DNA of 64,000 bases from Ziziphus jujuba (taxonomy: Eukaryota; Streptophyta; Magnoliopsida; Rosales; Rhamnaceae), in the NCBI RefSeq assembly GCF_031755915.1, contig NC_083379.1, forward strand, positions 2,863,501 through 2,927,500, in the 5' to 3' direction. The position numbers and the translations under genes are program-made. The first letter of the stretch is position 1. The number at the start of each line of letters is the position of its first letter. Under the pieces are notes generated by a model. That model had not been told where the DNA came from. It searched no databases and saw nothing but the letters and a program-made list of their open reading frames with translations. Below are positions 26,628 to 38,585 of the stretch, piece after piece.

Positions 26628-27578
26628 ATGATGGATCAGATTCAGTCTCAGATCTTGAACAATCAAAACTACGTCGTTTGGCTCAACCGTCCTCCACCCT
26701 TACCCGAACAACAACAAAACCCAATGATGTTCCAGAGCTCCTCTCAGAGACCACTCTTCATTTCGGGTCGGACCAATTGGATGGGTAACAAACCCGACAC
26801 CCGACGCAACAAAGACCCGATTTCCGTCTCCTCCGCCACCACCTCCGCCTATCTCGGCGATTCGCAGTCTCAGAACCGCGCGAAGGCTCGGCGGTTCTAC
26901 CCGAAGAAGAAGTTCAAGTCGTCCCGCTTTGCTCCCTTCGCTCCCCGCAATACAACGTCGTTCATAATCCGAGCCAAGAAGTCCGGCGGCATAGCCTCGC
27001 TCGTCTCCCCGTGTCCCGTCACGCCGGCGATTCTACCGACCCCAATATTCTCGCCTTCGAGAGAGGTTCTTGTTGACATGGCGAAAGAAGAGTGGGGGGT
27101 TGATGGGTACGGTTCCATGAAGGGTCTGATACGGCTCCGATCACCGAGGGACGATGACGAGGAGGAAGAAGACGATGGTGGGTCGAGCGAGAGCGATGTG
27201 GAGGAACACGTGGAAGTGGAGAGGAGGCTGGACCATGATCTCAGTAGGTTCGAGATGATATACCCAAATTCGAGTGTTACTCGAAGTGAGGAACAGAGTA
27301 TTATTTCGAGCAGTGTATTGGAGAACAGGGTTGACGATCAGGATACCCATATAGCTCAGCTTGAGGAAGAGAATTTGACGTTGAAAGAGCGACTCTTCTT
27401 GTTGGAGAGGGATTTGGACGATTTGAGAAGGAGGGTTCAGTGCTTGGAGACCAGTGGTGGTGGCCGTTTGAGGCTCAGAGAGGTGGTTAGAGATGGCCAT
27501 GAAGACGAGGCTGCCTCGGAAAATGGATCGGACAATGAAGGAATTGACGATGCTTGGTCGGAGAAGAGCCTAGTCTAG
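26628..27578 (+). CDS. 316-aa plant protein: basic region, NTT motif, acidic run, C-terminal coiled coil; function unknown
   Basis: A single-exon frame that is clearly richer in GC than its surroundings. It starts at the tandem ATGATG at 26628; the frame continues upstream only through the TA repeat without an ATG. Layout: Q/P-rich N-terminus (residues 1-45); a basic block about 84-118 (RAKARRF, PKKKFKSSR) leading into FAPRNTTSFIIRAKKSGG at 104-121; a Pro-rich linker with PCPVTPAILPTP at 128-139; MAKEEWGVDGYGSMKGLIRL at 151-170; an acidic run DDDEEEEDD at 175-183; and a heptad-patterned coiled coil about 235-275. There is no signal peptide or membrane segment; the basic blocks could act as nuclear localisation signals. 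I cannot assign a function. The order of parts resembles animal HEXIM proteins, but whether this is homology is unproven (see findings). Confidence 0.85.
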   Translation: MMDQIQSQILNNQNYVVWLNRPPPLPEQQQNPMMFQSSSQRPLFISGRTNWMGNKPDTRRNKDPISVSSATTSAYLGDSQSQNRAKARRFYPKKKFKSSRFAPFAPRNTTSFIIRAKKSGGIASLVSPCPVTPAILPTPIFSPSREVLVDMAKEEWGVDGYGSMKGLIRLRSPRDDDEEEEDDGGSSESDVEEHVEVERRLDHDLSRFEMIYPNSSVTRSEEQSIISSSVLENRVDDQDTHIAQLEEENLTLKERLFLLERDLDDLRRRVQCLETSGGGRLRLREVVRDGHEDEAASENGSDNEGIDDAWSEKSLV

Positions 27579-28677
27579 TTCTTTACTGTTTAGGAAAAAA
27601 ACATTTAGTTTTGCTTTTGGAGTTTGTCGAAAATGCCTCTGTACATATTATCTTTGTAGGGGTGTTCTAGATTTTTTTTTTTTTTTTTTTTTATTTGTGG
27701 TTAAACTGTCTAGTTTTTATAGATTGTGTGCTTCCTATCTAATTTTGGTTGTAATCTGACTCTCTGGGATTTCTGAACCCTGAATCCCTATGTGATCCTG
27801 AAATAAGAATTTGGACAGGTTTCTGCTGACTACAGCTGGAAAAGCAAAAACAAAATGTTTATTTCTGTCTTTATTTTTTCTGTTATATAGAACTCAGTAT
27901 TTTTATTGGTTATTCTAATTGTTAATTCATCATTTTAACTTTGGGTTACTACTCTAATCCCTCTTTTATGCATTTGATTGTTGTAGGACTAGCTAGTTCC
28001 CACTTTGATATGGTGGAACTTCTTACTAGCCTAGAGCTGCTTTGAAGCTTTTGACTGAACCTCATGCTGTATCCATTTATTGCAGGTTAAGCTATTACTA
28101 AATTTTACAGCTCCAGACCATTTTAGGCTTACGTTTCTTCTTGTTACTCTCTTTTGCAGTTTTGTATATGTGGATTTTGATAGTGATGGCAGGTATTTCA
28201 AACAAAGCTGGGTTTCCTTATCCTATATCCTTGGAGGCCACAGAGCTGGTGCTGAAGTACAGAAATTTGCATCCAATTCTTAGGGTTCTTATGTAGGGAG
28301 GGTGTTGGACTGTGAAGTTGAATGGTGGTTCAGGATTCAAAAAATTGAAAGAAATAGAAGAAATGTACAACCAATATCTACTTTTAGAGGTCATCATCTT
28401 TCTTAAGAACATCTGAATGATGGTAGTATGCTTCATTTCGGTCGTACAGATTCGAGGTTGAAAGTACAAGGCATAGTGGGAGTTCTCTATTAATCTTTGG
28501 CCTTTCAAAGTAGGCAACCTACGGGGTTGGGTCATGTGTGATATTGATGGTAGTTTGGTGGTGGTTGTATGCTTGCGGAAGAAGAAAGTGTGGTGAACAA
28601 AAACTATGGGACATGATAAAAGGGCTCCACTTGGTGTGGTTTTAGATGCACCAACCAAGGTCAATAAGCCGGCCTAG
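27579..28677. other. 3' UTR and flank of the 316-aa gene; retrotransposon target region
   Basis: The 3' UTR probably covers the first few hundred bases, including a poly(T) run at 27672-27693. The rest has no convincing gene. An open stretch ending at 28281 (containing DFDSDGRYFKQSW) has no recognised domain. The chromovirus inserted at 28677/28678. Confidence 0.4.
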
Positions 28678-29135
28678 TGTCACGGTTAAAGCATTTCATC
28701 AAACACTTGGTGAGCATTCTCTCCATTATGGGCCTTATAATCCACTTTGGGCCTATTTTGGGCCTTACAATGGGCCAAGCCATGTACATATCCATTCTAG
28801 ATGTTTCTTTAGATATTTTATGTAAAGTAGGTGGGAGTAGGTGGGAACCATTCTCCACCGTAGGATTAAAGCAATTATAGCCGTAGGATTAAGCTTTGTA
28901 TGCCTATAAATAGGTGGAGGCCTCATTTGGCCAAACCATCCAAGAAATCTCATATATACTTGTAAAGCTCTCTTTCAAGTAATATACTTTCATTCTCCCA
29001 AACTCTCTTTGTGCTCTAGCTTTCTTTGCTTAGCTTTCTCTTTTAGTGGGCAAAAGGCTTACTTAGTTGCAACAAAGGGTCGGAATAGCAACTAAGGCCG
29101 CACGGCTTGAAGGGTAAACAAACAAGTCCGTGACA
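28678..29135 (+). repeat. 5' LTR of the chromovirus
   Basis: The 458-bp LTR has a TATAAATA box at 28905-28912, which would drive transcription of the element. U3 contains repeated GGGCCTTA/GGGCCTAT motifs, and GTAGGTGGGA is repeated around 28828-28846. Confidence 0.95.
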
Positions 29136-29137
29136 AG

Positions 29138-29149
29138 TGGTATCAGAGC
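29138..29149 (+). promoter_or_regulatory. Primer-binding site (initiator tRNA-Met)
   Basis: TGGTATCAGAGC starts two bases after the 5' LTR. It is complementary to the 3' end of plant initiator tRNA-Met, the usual minus-strand primer of these elements. Confidence 0.9.
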
Positions 29150-29177
29150 CAAGGTTAAAGCTAGCATCTAGAGCAAC

Positions 29178-32100
29178 ATGTCTTCCTCAGAGGTTGTGAT
29201 TGAAGAAGCAAGGGGAAGGGAGGTCATCCCCGAAGCTGCAAGGAAGGGACGTGGGCGTTCAAAGTCGAAGGACGTTCTCACCGCCATGGAGACCAAGGTG
29301 GTCAAGATGGAGTTGGCCGTTGCCGACATGTTGGAGCGGCTTGATTGTGTGGAGCAAGGCATGGGGGAGCTCGATGGCCGAGTGGAAGGCCAAGTGGGGG
29401 AGCTTAGAGGTACCATGCAAGACACCAACGAGGCCAACACCGAGGCATGGCGTCATGAAAGCCAAGCTTTCCAAACAAAGGTAATTGAAACCTTGTCCCT
29501 TATGCAAGCTCAATTAGATGATTTTAAGAAGAGTTTAGAGGAGACACGAGAAGATTGGGCGTTATGCAAGAAAGCTGCAACTAGTGGCACGGCCACCACC
29601 CAACAAATAGTCTCTACTCCAAGGGTAGATGTTCCCAAGCCCAAGGAGTTTAGTGGGAGAAGAGACGCAAAAGAGTTGGACAACTACATGTGGCACATGG
29701 AGCGATACTTCGAGGCCTTGGATTTCCAAGACGAGAAGCAAAAGGTAAACACCGCTACCCTATATCTTACTAATCTTGCTGCGGTATGGTGGCGTAGAAA
29801 GCATGAAGAAATGAAGAGAGGCATATGCGCTATCAATTCTTGGGAAGATTTAAAGAGTGAATTGAAGAAACAATTCTATCCCGAGAATGTGGCGAATGAA
29901 GCTAGGAAACGCATGAAGGAGTTGAAGCACCAACGTTCCATCCGTGAATATGTGGAGCAATTCTCCGGGTTAATGCTCCAAATTCCCAACATGAGTGAGG
30001 AGGATCTCCTTTTCAACTTCATGGATGGGTTGCAACCGTGGGCATACCAAGAGCTTCAACGAAGGGGAGTACAAGATATTTCCACTGCCCTCACCACGGC
30101 CGAAACGCTTGTCGAATATAGGCAAGGTGAGTCTTCCAACTCTAAGCCTAAAATTAATTACATTAAAGGTGGGGGAGCCAAATTCCATAAAACTCCCCAA
30201 AGTAACGAGTTTCCAAGAAGGCCACCACTACCAACCAAAGATTGGAAGAAAGGAGGTAAGCCCGAATTCAAGCCGAAAGAAAATTGCTTCTTATGTGATG
30301 GTCCCCATTGGGCTAGAGATTGTCCGAAGAGGAAGTCCTTAAGTGCCATGCTCGAAGAGAGGGAAACTCACGAGCACACGCAAATGGGTTGTATACAACT
30401 CCTTAACTCACTGAAGGCTAGTCCAATCCCAACCAACAATACGAAGAACTCCCTAATGTACGTGGCGGCACGTATCAACGGAAAAGATGCCCAAGTCATG
30501 GTAGACACCGGCGCATCTCACAACTTCGTAAGGAAGGAGGAGGCCATGAGGCTTGGCCTCAAACTCGACAAAGGTCAAGGGTGGTTGAAAACGGTGAACG
30601 CGGAGGCTAAACCGCTAGATGGCATGGCCCGTAACGTGGAGTTGCACCTTGGCACTTGGCAAGGTAACGTAAACTTCTCCATTGCTCCTATGGATGACTT
30701 TGATATTGTACTTGGCATGGAATTTCTTAGGCAATTCAATGTGGTACCACTCCCTCGCTACAACACGGTGTGTATAATGGAGGGAGGCCCTTGCATGATT
30801 CCAACCATGCACAAGCCAAGTACTTCCAACCGCCTCTCCGCCATGCAATTCAAGAGAGGAGTAAAGAAAGGGGAGCCTACATTCCTTGCTACTCTACGCG
30901 AGGAAGAAGAAGCTACTTCCAAGGAGCCACCGAAGGAGGTTAGCCAAGTCCTTGAGGAGTTCAAGGATGTCATGCCACCACAACTACCCAAGAAACTTCC
31001 ACCAAGGAGGGAGGTGGATCATTGCATCGAGTTGGAGCCCGGTGCGAAACCACCCGCAAAAGCACCATATCGCATGTCTCCACCGGAGCTAGAGGAGCTA
31101 AGGAGACAACTTAAGGAGCTTCTGGATGCCGGTTATATTCAACCGTCGAAAGCACCTTATGGAGCACCCGTCTTGTTCCAAAAGAAGCACGATGGTTCAT
31201 TAAGGCTATGCATCGATTATAGGGCGCTCAACAAGGTTACCATCAAGAACAAGTACCCTATACCGTTGATAGCCGATTTGTTTGATCAACTTGGAGGAGC
31301 AAGGTACTTTACTAAACTTGACTTGAGGTCGGGGTACTACCAAGTTAGAATTACGGAGGGTGATGAGCCAAAGACTACATGTGTTACTCGATATGGAGCA
31401 TATGAATTCCTCGTCATGCCCTTTGGTCTCACCAACGCACCCGCCACTTTCTGCACTCTCATGAACAAGATCTTCCATCCTTACTTGGACAAATTCGTGG
31501 TGGTCTATTTGGATGACATTGTCATCTATAGCAAGACGCTAGAGGAGCACATCCACCACCTACGAATTGTGTTCAAGGTTCTAAAGGATAATGAGCTTTA
31601 CGTGAAGAGAGAGAAGTGCTCGTTTGCAACCAATGAGGTGTATTTCCTCGGCCACAAGATCAAGGATGGCAAGCTGCACATGGATGAAGCCAAAGTGAAA
31701 GCCATCCAAGAGTGGGATCCTCCAACCAAGGTGAGTGAGCTGCGATCTTTTCTTGGTCTTGTTAACTATTACAGGAGGTTTATCAAAGGGTATTCTGCCC
31801 TAGCCGCACCACTCACCGATCTGCTAAAGAAGAACAAGACATGGAGTTGGTCCACCCAATGCCAACAAGCCTTTGAGGACTTGAAGGAGGCTATTATGAA
31901 GGAACCCGTGTTGGCATTGCCCGATTGCTCCAAACCATTCGAGGTGCACACTGATGCTTCCGACTTTGCCATAGGGGGCGTGTTGATGCAAGAAAGGCAT
32001 CCAATCGCATTTGAAAGCCGCAAGCTCAACGACACGGAGAGGAGGTATACGGTCCAAGAGAAGGAGATGACCGCCATCATCCACTGCTTGCGCACTTGGA

Positions 32101-33791
32101 GACATTACTTGCTGGGGTCCAAATTCGTGGTAAAGACTGACAACGTGGCCACAAGCTATTTCCAAACTCAAAAGAAGTTAAGCCCCAAGCAAGCTCGTTG
32201 GCAAGACTTTCTTGCCGAGTTCGACTACAAGCTCGAATACAAGCCCGGTACAGCCAATGTAGTTGCCGATGCATTAAGTAGGAAAGCCGAACTAGCTTCG
32301 ATAACCAAGTTCCAAGGGGAACTACCCAACCTACTAAAGGAGGGCATGGACCATGATGTTGTGGCCAAGCAACTCCTACAACTTGCCATGGAGGGCAAGA
32401 CTAAGAGGTTTTGGGTTGAGGACGGCCTTCTCTACACTAAGGGGCATCGCATCTACGTACCAAGGTGGGGCAACCTAAGGAAGAATTTGATCAAGGAATG
32501 CCATGACACCAAATGGGCCGGCCACCCAGGGCAAAAGCGTACGAGAGCTTTGTTGGAGACCAACTATTATTGGCCACAAATGCGGGACGATGTCGAAATG
32601 TATGTAAAGACCTGCCTTGTTTGTCAACAAGACAAGGTGGAACAGCGACAACCCGCAGGTTTATTGGAGCCACTACCAACTCCGGAGAGACCATGGGAGA
32701 GCATCTCCATGGACTTCATCATTAGCTTACCCAAGTCCGAGGGATGTAGCACGATAATCGTCGTAGTTGATCGATTCTCCAAGTATGCTACATTCATTGC
32801 CGCGACAAAGGAGTGTCCAGCTGAGGAGACGGCACGGCTATTCTTCAAGCACGTGGTGAAGTATTGGGGACTCCCAAGATCAATTATAAGTGATCGAGAC
32901 TCAAGGTTCACCGGAAGGTTTTGGACGGAGTTATTCAAGCTCATGGGCTCGGAGTTGCATTTCTCTACAAGCTTTCATCCACAAACCGATGGGCAAACCG
33001 AGCGAGCTAATGCATTATTGGAGCTATATCTACGGCACTTTGTGAGTGCCAATCAACATGATTGGGCAAAGCTGCTAGATGTTGCCCAATTCTCCTACAA
33101 CTTGCAAAGGAGCGAGTCCACCAATCGAAGTCCATTCGAGTTAGCCACGGGGCAACAACCACTCACTCCACAAACACTTGTTACCAAGTATGGAGGAAGG
33201 AGTCCTGCCGCATTCAAGATTGCCAAAGGTTGGCATGAACAAGTGGACTTAGCAAGGTCGTACCTTCATAAGGCCACCAAGAAGATGAAGAAGTGGGCGG
33301 ATGCCAAAAGAAGGCACGTGGAGTATCAAGTGGGAGACTTGGTGTTCATCAAAATCCTTTCATCCCAACACAAGTCTACCCGAGGACTACACAAAGGCCT
33401 TGTTCGTCGATACGAGGGACCATTTCCAATCGTCAAGAAGGTGGGCAAGGTATCTTATAAGGTGGAGTTACCTCCTACACTCAAACTTCACCCGGTCTTC
33501 CATGTGAGTTGTCTAAAACCATACTACAAGGATGAGGAAGACCAAACAAGAGGGGAGTCCAAGCGAGCACCAATAGGGGTCTACAACACTTATGACAAGG
33601 ATGTGGAGAGCATCTTAGCTGATCGAGTAGTTCGTGGAAGGGACAACCATCCGAGTCATGAGTACTTGGTGAAATGGAAGGGACTTCCCGATAGCGAAGC
33701 AAGTTGGGAACCTGCTATCGCACTTTGGCAATTTGAAGATCATATCAAGAGGTTCCATGAAGCAAGCTCGACGAGGACGTCGACGGCATAG
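29178..33791 (+). CDS. Gag-Pol polyprotein of the chromovirus, intact, 1,537 aa
   Basis: One uninterrupted frame encodes the whole replication machinery of the retroelement. In order: an N-terminal coiled coil (about 35-130); a retrotransposon Gag domain (about 165-290); a CCHC zinc knuckle starting at Cys370 (CX2CX4HX4C); an aspartic protease with DTGAS at Asp443; reverse transcriptase with Asp715 and the YLDD active site at 777-780; RNase H with HTDAS at Asp926; an integrase with an HHCC zinc finger (about 1115-1160) and the D,D(35)E triad Asp1179, Asp1239, Glu1275; a GPF module near 1425; and a chromodomain (about 1475-1530) with YLVKWKG and SWEP. All catalytic residues are present. The stop codon abuts the polypurine tract. 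The chromodomain probably directs integration to marked chromatin, as known for chromoviruses. Confidence 0.97.
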   Translation: MSSSEVVIEEARGREVIPEAARKGRGRSKSKDVLTAMETKVVKMELAVADMLERLDCVEQGMGELDGRVEGQVGELRGTMQDTNEANTEAWRHESQAFQTKVIETLSLMQAQLDDFKKSLEETREDWALCKKAATSGTATTQQIVSTPRVDVPKPKEFSGRRDAKELDNYMWHMERYFEALDFQDEKQKVNTATLYLTNLAAVWWRRKHEEMKRGICAINSWEDLKSELKKQFYPENVANEARKRMKELKHQRSIREYVEQFSGLMLQIPNMSEEDLLFNFMDGLQPWAYQELQRRGVQDISTALTTAETLVEYRQGESSNSKPKINYIKGGGAKFHKTPQSNEFPRRPPLPTKDWKKGGKPEFKPKENCFLCDGPHWARDCPKRKSLSAMLEERETHEHTQMGCIQLLNSLKASPIPTNNTKNSLMYVAARINGKDAQVMVDTGASHNFVRKEEAMRLGLKLDKGQGWLKTVNAEAKPLDGMARNVELHLGTWQGNVNFSIAPMDDFDIVLGMEFLRQFNVVPLPRYNTVCIMEGGPCMIPTMHKPSTSNRLSAMQFKRGVKKGEPTFLATLREEEEATSKEPPKEVSQVLEEFKDVMPPQLPKKLPPRREVDHCIELEPGAKPPAKAPYRMSPPELEELRRQLKELLDAGYIQPSKAPYGAPVLFQKKHDGSLRLCIDYRALNKVTIKNKYPIPLIADLFDQLGGARYFTKLDLRSGYYQVRITEGDEPKTTCVTRYGAYEFLVMPFGLTNAPATFCTLMNKIFHPYLDKFVVVYLDDIVIYSKTLEEHIHHLRIVFKVLKDNELYVKREKCSFATNEVYFLGHKIKDGKLHMDEAKVKAIQEWDPPTKVSELRSFLGLVNYYRRFIKGYSALAAPLTDLLKKNKTWSWSTQCQQAFEDLKEAIMKEPVLALPDCSKPFEVHTDASDFAIGGVLMQERHPIAFESRKLNDTERRYTVQEKEMTAIIHCLRTWRHYLLGSKFVVKTDNVATSYFQTQKKLSPKQARWQDFLAEFDYKLEYKPGTANVVADALSRKAELASITKFQGELPNLLKEGMDHDVVAKQLLQLAMEGKTKRFWVEDGLLYTKGHRIYVPRWGNLRKNLIKECHDTKWAGHPGQKRTRALLETNYYWPQMRDDVEMYVKTCLVCQQDKVEQRQPAGLLEPLPTPERPWESISMDFIISLPKSEGCSTIIVVVDRFSKYATFIAATKECPAEETARLFFKHVVKYWGLPRSIISDRDSRFTGRFWTELFKLMGSELHFSTSFHPQTDGQTERANALLELYLRHFVSANQHDWAKLLDVAQFSYNLQRSESTNRSPFELATGQQPLTPQTLVTKYGGRSPAAFKIAKGWHEQVDLARSYLHKATKKMKKWADAKRRHVEYQVGDLVFIKILSSQHKSTRGLHKGLVRRYEGPFPIVKKVGKVSYKVELPPTLKLHPVFHVSCLKPYYKDEEDQTRGESKRAPIGVYNTYDKDVESILADRVVRGRDNHPSHEYLVKWKGLPDSEASWEPAIALWQFEDHIKRFHEASSTRTSTA

Positions 33792-33802
33792 GTGGGGGAG
33801 AA
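33792..33802 (+). promoter_or_regulatory. Polypurine tract
   Basis: GTGGGGGAGAA directly follows the gag-pol stop codon and directly precedes the 3' LTR, the standard position for the plus-strand primer. Confidence 0.85.
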
Positions 33803-34260
33803 TGTCACGGTTAAAGCATTTCATCAAACACTTGGTGAGCATTCTCTCCATTATGGGCCTTATAATCCACTTTGGGCCTATTTTGGGCCTTACAATGGGC
33901 CAAGCCATGTACATATCCATTCTAGATGTTTCTTTAGATATTTTATGTAAAGTAGGTGGGAGTAGGTGGGAACCATTCTCCACCGTAGGATTAAAGCAAT
34001 TATAGCCGTAGGATTAAGCTTTGTATGCCTATAAATAGGTGGAGGCCTCATTTGGCCAAACCATCCAAGAAATCTCATATATACTTGTAAAGCTCTCTTT
34101 CAAGTAATATACTTTCATTCTCCCAAACTCTCTTTGTGCTCTAGCTTTCTTTGCTTAGCTTTCTCTTTTAGTGGGCAAAAGGCTTACTTAGTTGCAACAA
34201 AGGGTCGGAATAGCAACTAAGGCCGCACGGCTTGAAGGGTAAACAAACAAGTCCGTGACA
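33803..34260 (+). repeat. 3' LTR of the chromovirus
   Basis: This is a 458-bp copy of the 5' LTR with no difference seen on direct reading. Its own TATAAATA box at 34030-34037 points into the downstream DNA towards the DC1 gene, so read-through transcription antisense to that gene is possible. Confidence 0.95.
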
Positions 34261-35324
34261 CTAGGAAGGTCTCTGTTGGTTTTTACCTCAAAAACATTAT
34301 AAACCAATAATCTCTAATACGATGTCAATGTATATGTCCCTAATAAATTTGACGCTTTATACCTAAAAGCAATAGGTTGACGATGGAAAGGTTAAAAAGT
34401 ATAAAAACAGAAATAACTTAGTAAATCTTTAAAAAATACAATTGATTCTTTTGTCCCATATCTCATAACTCATATTCTTGTCATCCCCTTTTGAAGGACT
34501 AATTCTTGGTGCTTTATTAAAGGCTTGATTTTTATAAAAAAGTAGGTGGTCTGCATTATTCTACATATGGGTCTTCTTTCTAACTAAACGTGCGCGGAGG
34601 GGGTTATGCATGTTACTTAGGTCCATTGACTTCCAAAAAAGTAAAAGAAAAAAAAAGGGTGGGTATATCTTTCTACGACTTGTCCAAAGGGCGAAAAGAA
34701 AAAACAAAAAAAAAAGGGGTAAAGGAAAGAAGGAAAGGAAAAAGTAGGTCTCAGATGGAAGATAATTTATCGAGCACGCAAAATTTCTTGAGGCTTCATG
34801 AGAGATACAAGTCCCTAGTGCGTGAGAAAAGGAATCTCATTTAGTTTGGATTGCTTCACATCCCATCCTGAGAGGACGTAGAGAAATTAAATTAAATTCT
34901 ACTATTACTTCTTCTAAAAGATCAGAACTTGAATATAAACTCAAAAAGACTTTTTGGATAGGATCATATATAATATTAGTACCACCACCAACACTACAAC
35001 AATAACTACAGTTTTAACTATCTAGCTGCTAGGATCACAGGTGCTGAAATAACATCCTATCCAAAAAGTCCTATGATGAGAGAAAATTCTCATACATAAG
35101 ACTTCCAAAATGAAATTCCTGCATAATTTTGACTTGAATCATAAAATTTAGCATAACAAAACAAGCAAATTACGAAGACAATTATTGAAAGACTTGGAAA
35201 AAATCTGAACCAGTAGTACTCTCCCAAAGCACCAAACAAAACTCAGATTCATATGCTAAATTTGCCAATACTTATTTTTCCAAATTGCAATTGAAGCTAG
35301 ATGGAAACTAAGATCATGAAGAGA
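34261..35324. other. Intergenic and 3' flank of the first DC1 gene
   Basis: No coding exon is recognised. There are A-rich patches around 34640-34750. The last few hundred bases probably include the 3' UTR of the minus-strand DC1 gene. Confidence 0.4.
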
Positions 35325-35885
35325 TCATTGTAGGTGTGGTTCATGATCTTCAGCTCGGGCAATGGCACAATCCAGATGGGTAGCAGCACATTGACAAACT
35401 TTACAGTAATATACCCAGCAACCATCAGGAAAATCACCATCACAGACATTACAGATAAATTCCTTGTCTTGTTTATGAGCATTGATCTTTTGATCAACCA
35501 ATGAACAAATGAGAGTAAGGGGATGTTCATGGCCTTCAATTTTCACCATTTCAGGCAAAGCTGCGCATTCAACATGAGCACCGAATTCGCAAGTCTGGCA
35601 ATGGTAGTTGAAAAAAGCAGTGCAAGAATCACCACAGGCACTGCAAGTGAAACCGTGACAAGGGGAAGAGAGGAGGACAAGAGGGTGTTTAGGATGGGAG
35701 TTGTGTCGGATATCTCTAGGCAATTCGAAGCACAATTCGTCAAGGTAAAACTCGCAGTTTGTTTTGGAGCATTTATAAGCCAAACCAGCTGAAAGTGTTA
35801 GCTCACAACCAGAGCAAATGATTTCATCGTCTTCTTGAATATGAGTTGGACAAAGGGGATGGCGGTGGCTGAAATGCATTGTCAT
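35325..35885 (-). CDS. DC1 (divergent C1) zinc-finger protein, 186 aa
   Basis: A single exon. The start is ATG 35885; a second in-frame ATG lies two codons later. Three cysteine/histidine-rich DC1 modules follow one another: residues about 5-70 (HFSHRHPLCP, CSGCEL, CSKTNCEFYLDELCFELP, HPKHPLVLL), about 75-125 (FTCSACG, YHCQTCEFGAHVECAALP, HEHPLTL) and about 140-175 (FICNVCDG, YYCKVCQCAATHLDCA). The spacing matches the plant DC1 family, which binds zinc and is often stress- or hormone-responsive; its molecular role is poorly known. It is shorter than many DC1 proteins but has no break. A TATAAATA on the minus strand at 35976-35969 lies about 85 bases before the ATG and is a plausible core promoter. 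A damaged paralogue lies at 55293-56073 on the same strand. Confidence 0.9.
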   Translation of the reverse strand: MTMHFSHRHPLCPTHIQEDDEIICSGCELTLSAGLAYKCSKTNCEFYLDELCFELPRDIRHNSHPKHPLVLLSSPCHGFTCSACGDSCTAFFNYHCQTCEFGAHVECAALPEMVKIEGHEHPLTLICSLVDQKINAHKQDKEFICNVCDGDFPDGCWVYYCKVCQCAATHLDCAIARAEDHEPHLQ

Positions 35886-38585
35886 CTTCTTCACCGCTCT
35901 TTTTTCTCCTCGGAAAATATTTCAGGATGGTACTCTTCTAATATCAATATCAAATCACTCCATATAATTATTTATAAGCAATATCAAAGTTGATTTCATT
36001 TTTCTTCTCATCTTTATAACATGGTAAGTCTTTATTTTATTTTGCGTAATATATGCGGTAGGTTAATCTATGAGAATCTATATATATATATATATATATA
36101 GTCAGTCAACGTATTAGATTGCTAGTAATTAACACCTTTATCAAAGTTTTGTTATGCTTAATGAAATGGAACGATATAATTGGATAGATCTACGATTGAT
36201 ATGGTAGGCTCATCTTATTGAATAATCTCTTACCATTAAGCATGCTCCAAATGCAGGAAATTAAATAATCAAACAACACAAGATTTATGTGCTTTTGGCT
36301 GCCATTATAGCAATTTATATGCATGGAAAGAAGACAGAGAGAAGGGCAGATTGATTTTCTGATTCCTTTTGTGTGTCAATAGAGGTCACAACACATGAAT
36401 TAATAGAGGAAGAATGACAGAATGCTAGATGAGTGCAATGCAAAAAAGATTGAAAATATAGAATAATTTGAAAATATGGAATAATTATGTCATATATAAA
36501 TAAGTGGTTGGTGGTAGGGTAAGAATGTCAACTGCTGAGGAGGAAAAATATATTAATTCAAATGATTATGTTATGTTCTCTCTCCTGTAAACCGTTGACT
36601 TTAATTACATGTGCGCACAACCCTGGGTTTTCAGTACATGGCACTGAAAAATATGCCTGTATCATGTATGTGTGCATGCATGTATTGATTTCTCACCCTT
36701 TTAACAGTCTATGGTTTGTTTTTCTTTGCACTACTATATAAATAAAATAAATTAATAGAGGTTTCTTGTGGTGGCCAACAAGTCAATTCACTCTATATAT
36801 ATATATATATATATATATTGGGAACTATTTGTGAAGCAAAACATATACTTCTGTGGAGTGTCGATATCCGAATGACATATTGTGCAGTGATATATTAAGA
36901 CTACATATAAACTTGGGGTAGGAAATTCGATCAAGCAAAATAAGATACGTATGTTCAAAAGAAATAAAATAAAATAGCCTTTATTATTTGATTGTTTTTA
37001 TCTGGATAAACATATATAATTGGAGCATTGCGAGAATTAATATTGGAAGTATTATGCATACCCATGCGGGATGCTTATGTGAGAATTAAAAAAATTAAAC
37101 ACGAAAATTCATAATCCTCTTTAGATGATCAGTACCATAAAAATATCAAGAAAATTAATTAGAAAAATTCCGTAATTTTAACAGTGATGAAACAAGTTTA
37201 ACACATGTATACATTTCTTTTTTCTAGACAATATGACACTGGAATTTTAGGTTTTATTATTTCAACCAAAATTCTAAGCGTGATGGGACATTTGGAAGCA
37301 AATTAAATAAATTCATTAATACACGCATTATAAAAATAAATAAAATTAATAGAAAAGATTCCTACCTTGAACAATCTGTTATATTACCTTAAACCATTCG
37401 TTCCATTTCTTTCTTCCCACCTCCCAAATTTTGTGAAAGAAAATTTGTTTGGTAAAAATAGTCTTTCATCTCCCATTATTATTTTTATTTCTTCCACGTG
37501 CAAGTACTAGTCTACGCGATTTTATTGTGAATCATTACCATACCTTCATGTGGCAATTAAAATGCAAAAAACCCCACATAGTAACTTCCTAGTTATTTCA
37601 AAGAATAATAGTGCTTAACGTCTTGAAATGGAAATAAACACATAATGCCTTGGGAAGGTATAACTAGACACATTATAAACTGAGAAGCAAAAACTTGATA
37701 AAGAACAATACTGTGAGCTTTTCCTGTTCTCTTGTTTCTGTAAAAATTTCAGTTGAATTTGTTTTCCCGTAAACTCAATGCTGCAACCCTTTTAATACCC
37801 CGTATGCAAAAATATTGGCAACCTATTTACAAAGTTTCTAGTTGTTTAATGAGGGGGCATGTACAAGAGAAAACTCAAGACAAACCAGGAGTAAAAACCC
37901 AACCCAAACACCAATAACGAAACACAACCGCCGAAACCACCAATTTTAGAAGGTTCAAACTTCAATGTTCACCTGGCAAGACAAACTTGAATCGTCAAAT
38001 GCTTGAAAATATAAATAGTGCACATTCATGTTCGGATGTTGATGAGATAGTGGCATCCAATAATTATTAACAATGAAATGATTAACCGTATGACAGGAGA
38101 AGTACTCATAAATTAATAGGATCAATAGAGAAATCTTACACGAAAAACAATTGGGCATTTAAAAATAATAACTAAGGATGATATTCACAATATGAAAGTA
38201 AGTACATAATAGATGGTTCACACTTCGTTTTACAGCTAGTTTGCCTTCTTTTCTGTGTCCTAATTAATATTCACTTGTTAAAGGGTTAGCCTTGATTCTT
38301 AGTTCAAACTATTTAACCAGACGACAAGTTTAAAATTCCTTTTAAACAAGGAGTTGATGGAAATTTTAGCATATGCTAAATACATGGTGCTCAAATCACT
38401 GCTTTCTAGAGAAAAGACATACTAAATAATGAAAATCTAAACTTGTACTCTTTTGTTCCGGCATAGCGGTAATGGAAGACTGAAAGACTTACCCAATATT
38501 CCCTCAAATTATGGAACAGTGGAAAACTTGAAGAGCCAGGACATATACTGCAAATTGATTAGAAGACTTGAGAATCAAACCCCAG
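35886..38585. other. Intergenic, AT-rich, no gene seen
   Basis: The region holds (TA)n tracts at about 36081-36101 and 36797-36818 and otherwise unremarkable AT-rich sequence. The right part, up to 38585, probably includes the 3' UTR of the importin gene. No open frame here has a recognisable domain. Confidence 0.5.

Larger units (their letters stand above)
28678..34260 (+). mobile_element. Full-length Ty3/gypsy chromovirus LTR retrotransposon (5,583 bp)
   Basis: Two 458-bp LTRs (28678-29135 and 33803-34260) read as identical base for base by eye. Each starts TGTCACGG and ends CCGTGACA, an 8-bp terminal inverted repeat. The flanking bases CTAG occur at 28674-28677 and 34261-34264, a likely 4-bp target duplication. 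A primer-binding site and a polypurine tract are present, and a single gag-pol frame with a C-terminal chromodomain fills the interior. The short length, single frame and chromodomain place it among plant chromoviruses; Galadriel- or Reina-type is plausible but not decided. Identical LTRs and an open frame imply a recent insertion that may still be competent. Confidence 0.95.

Noticed and set aside
27141..27500. 119-codon antisense open frame
   Set aside because: A shadow of the GC-richer sense coding sequence.
28080..28283. 67-codon open frame before the retrotransposon
   Set aside because: No domain, no clear splice partner; probably 3' flank of the upstream gene.
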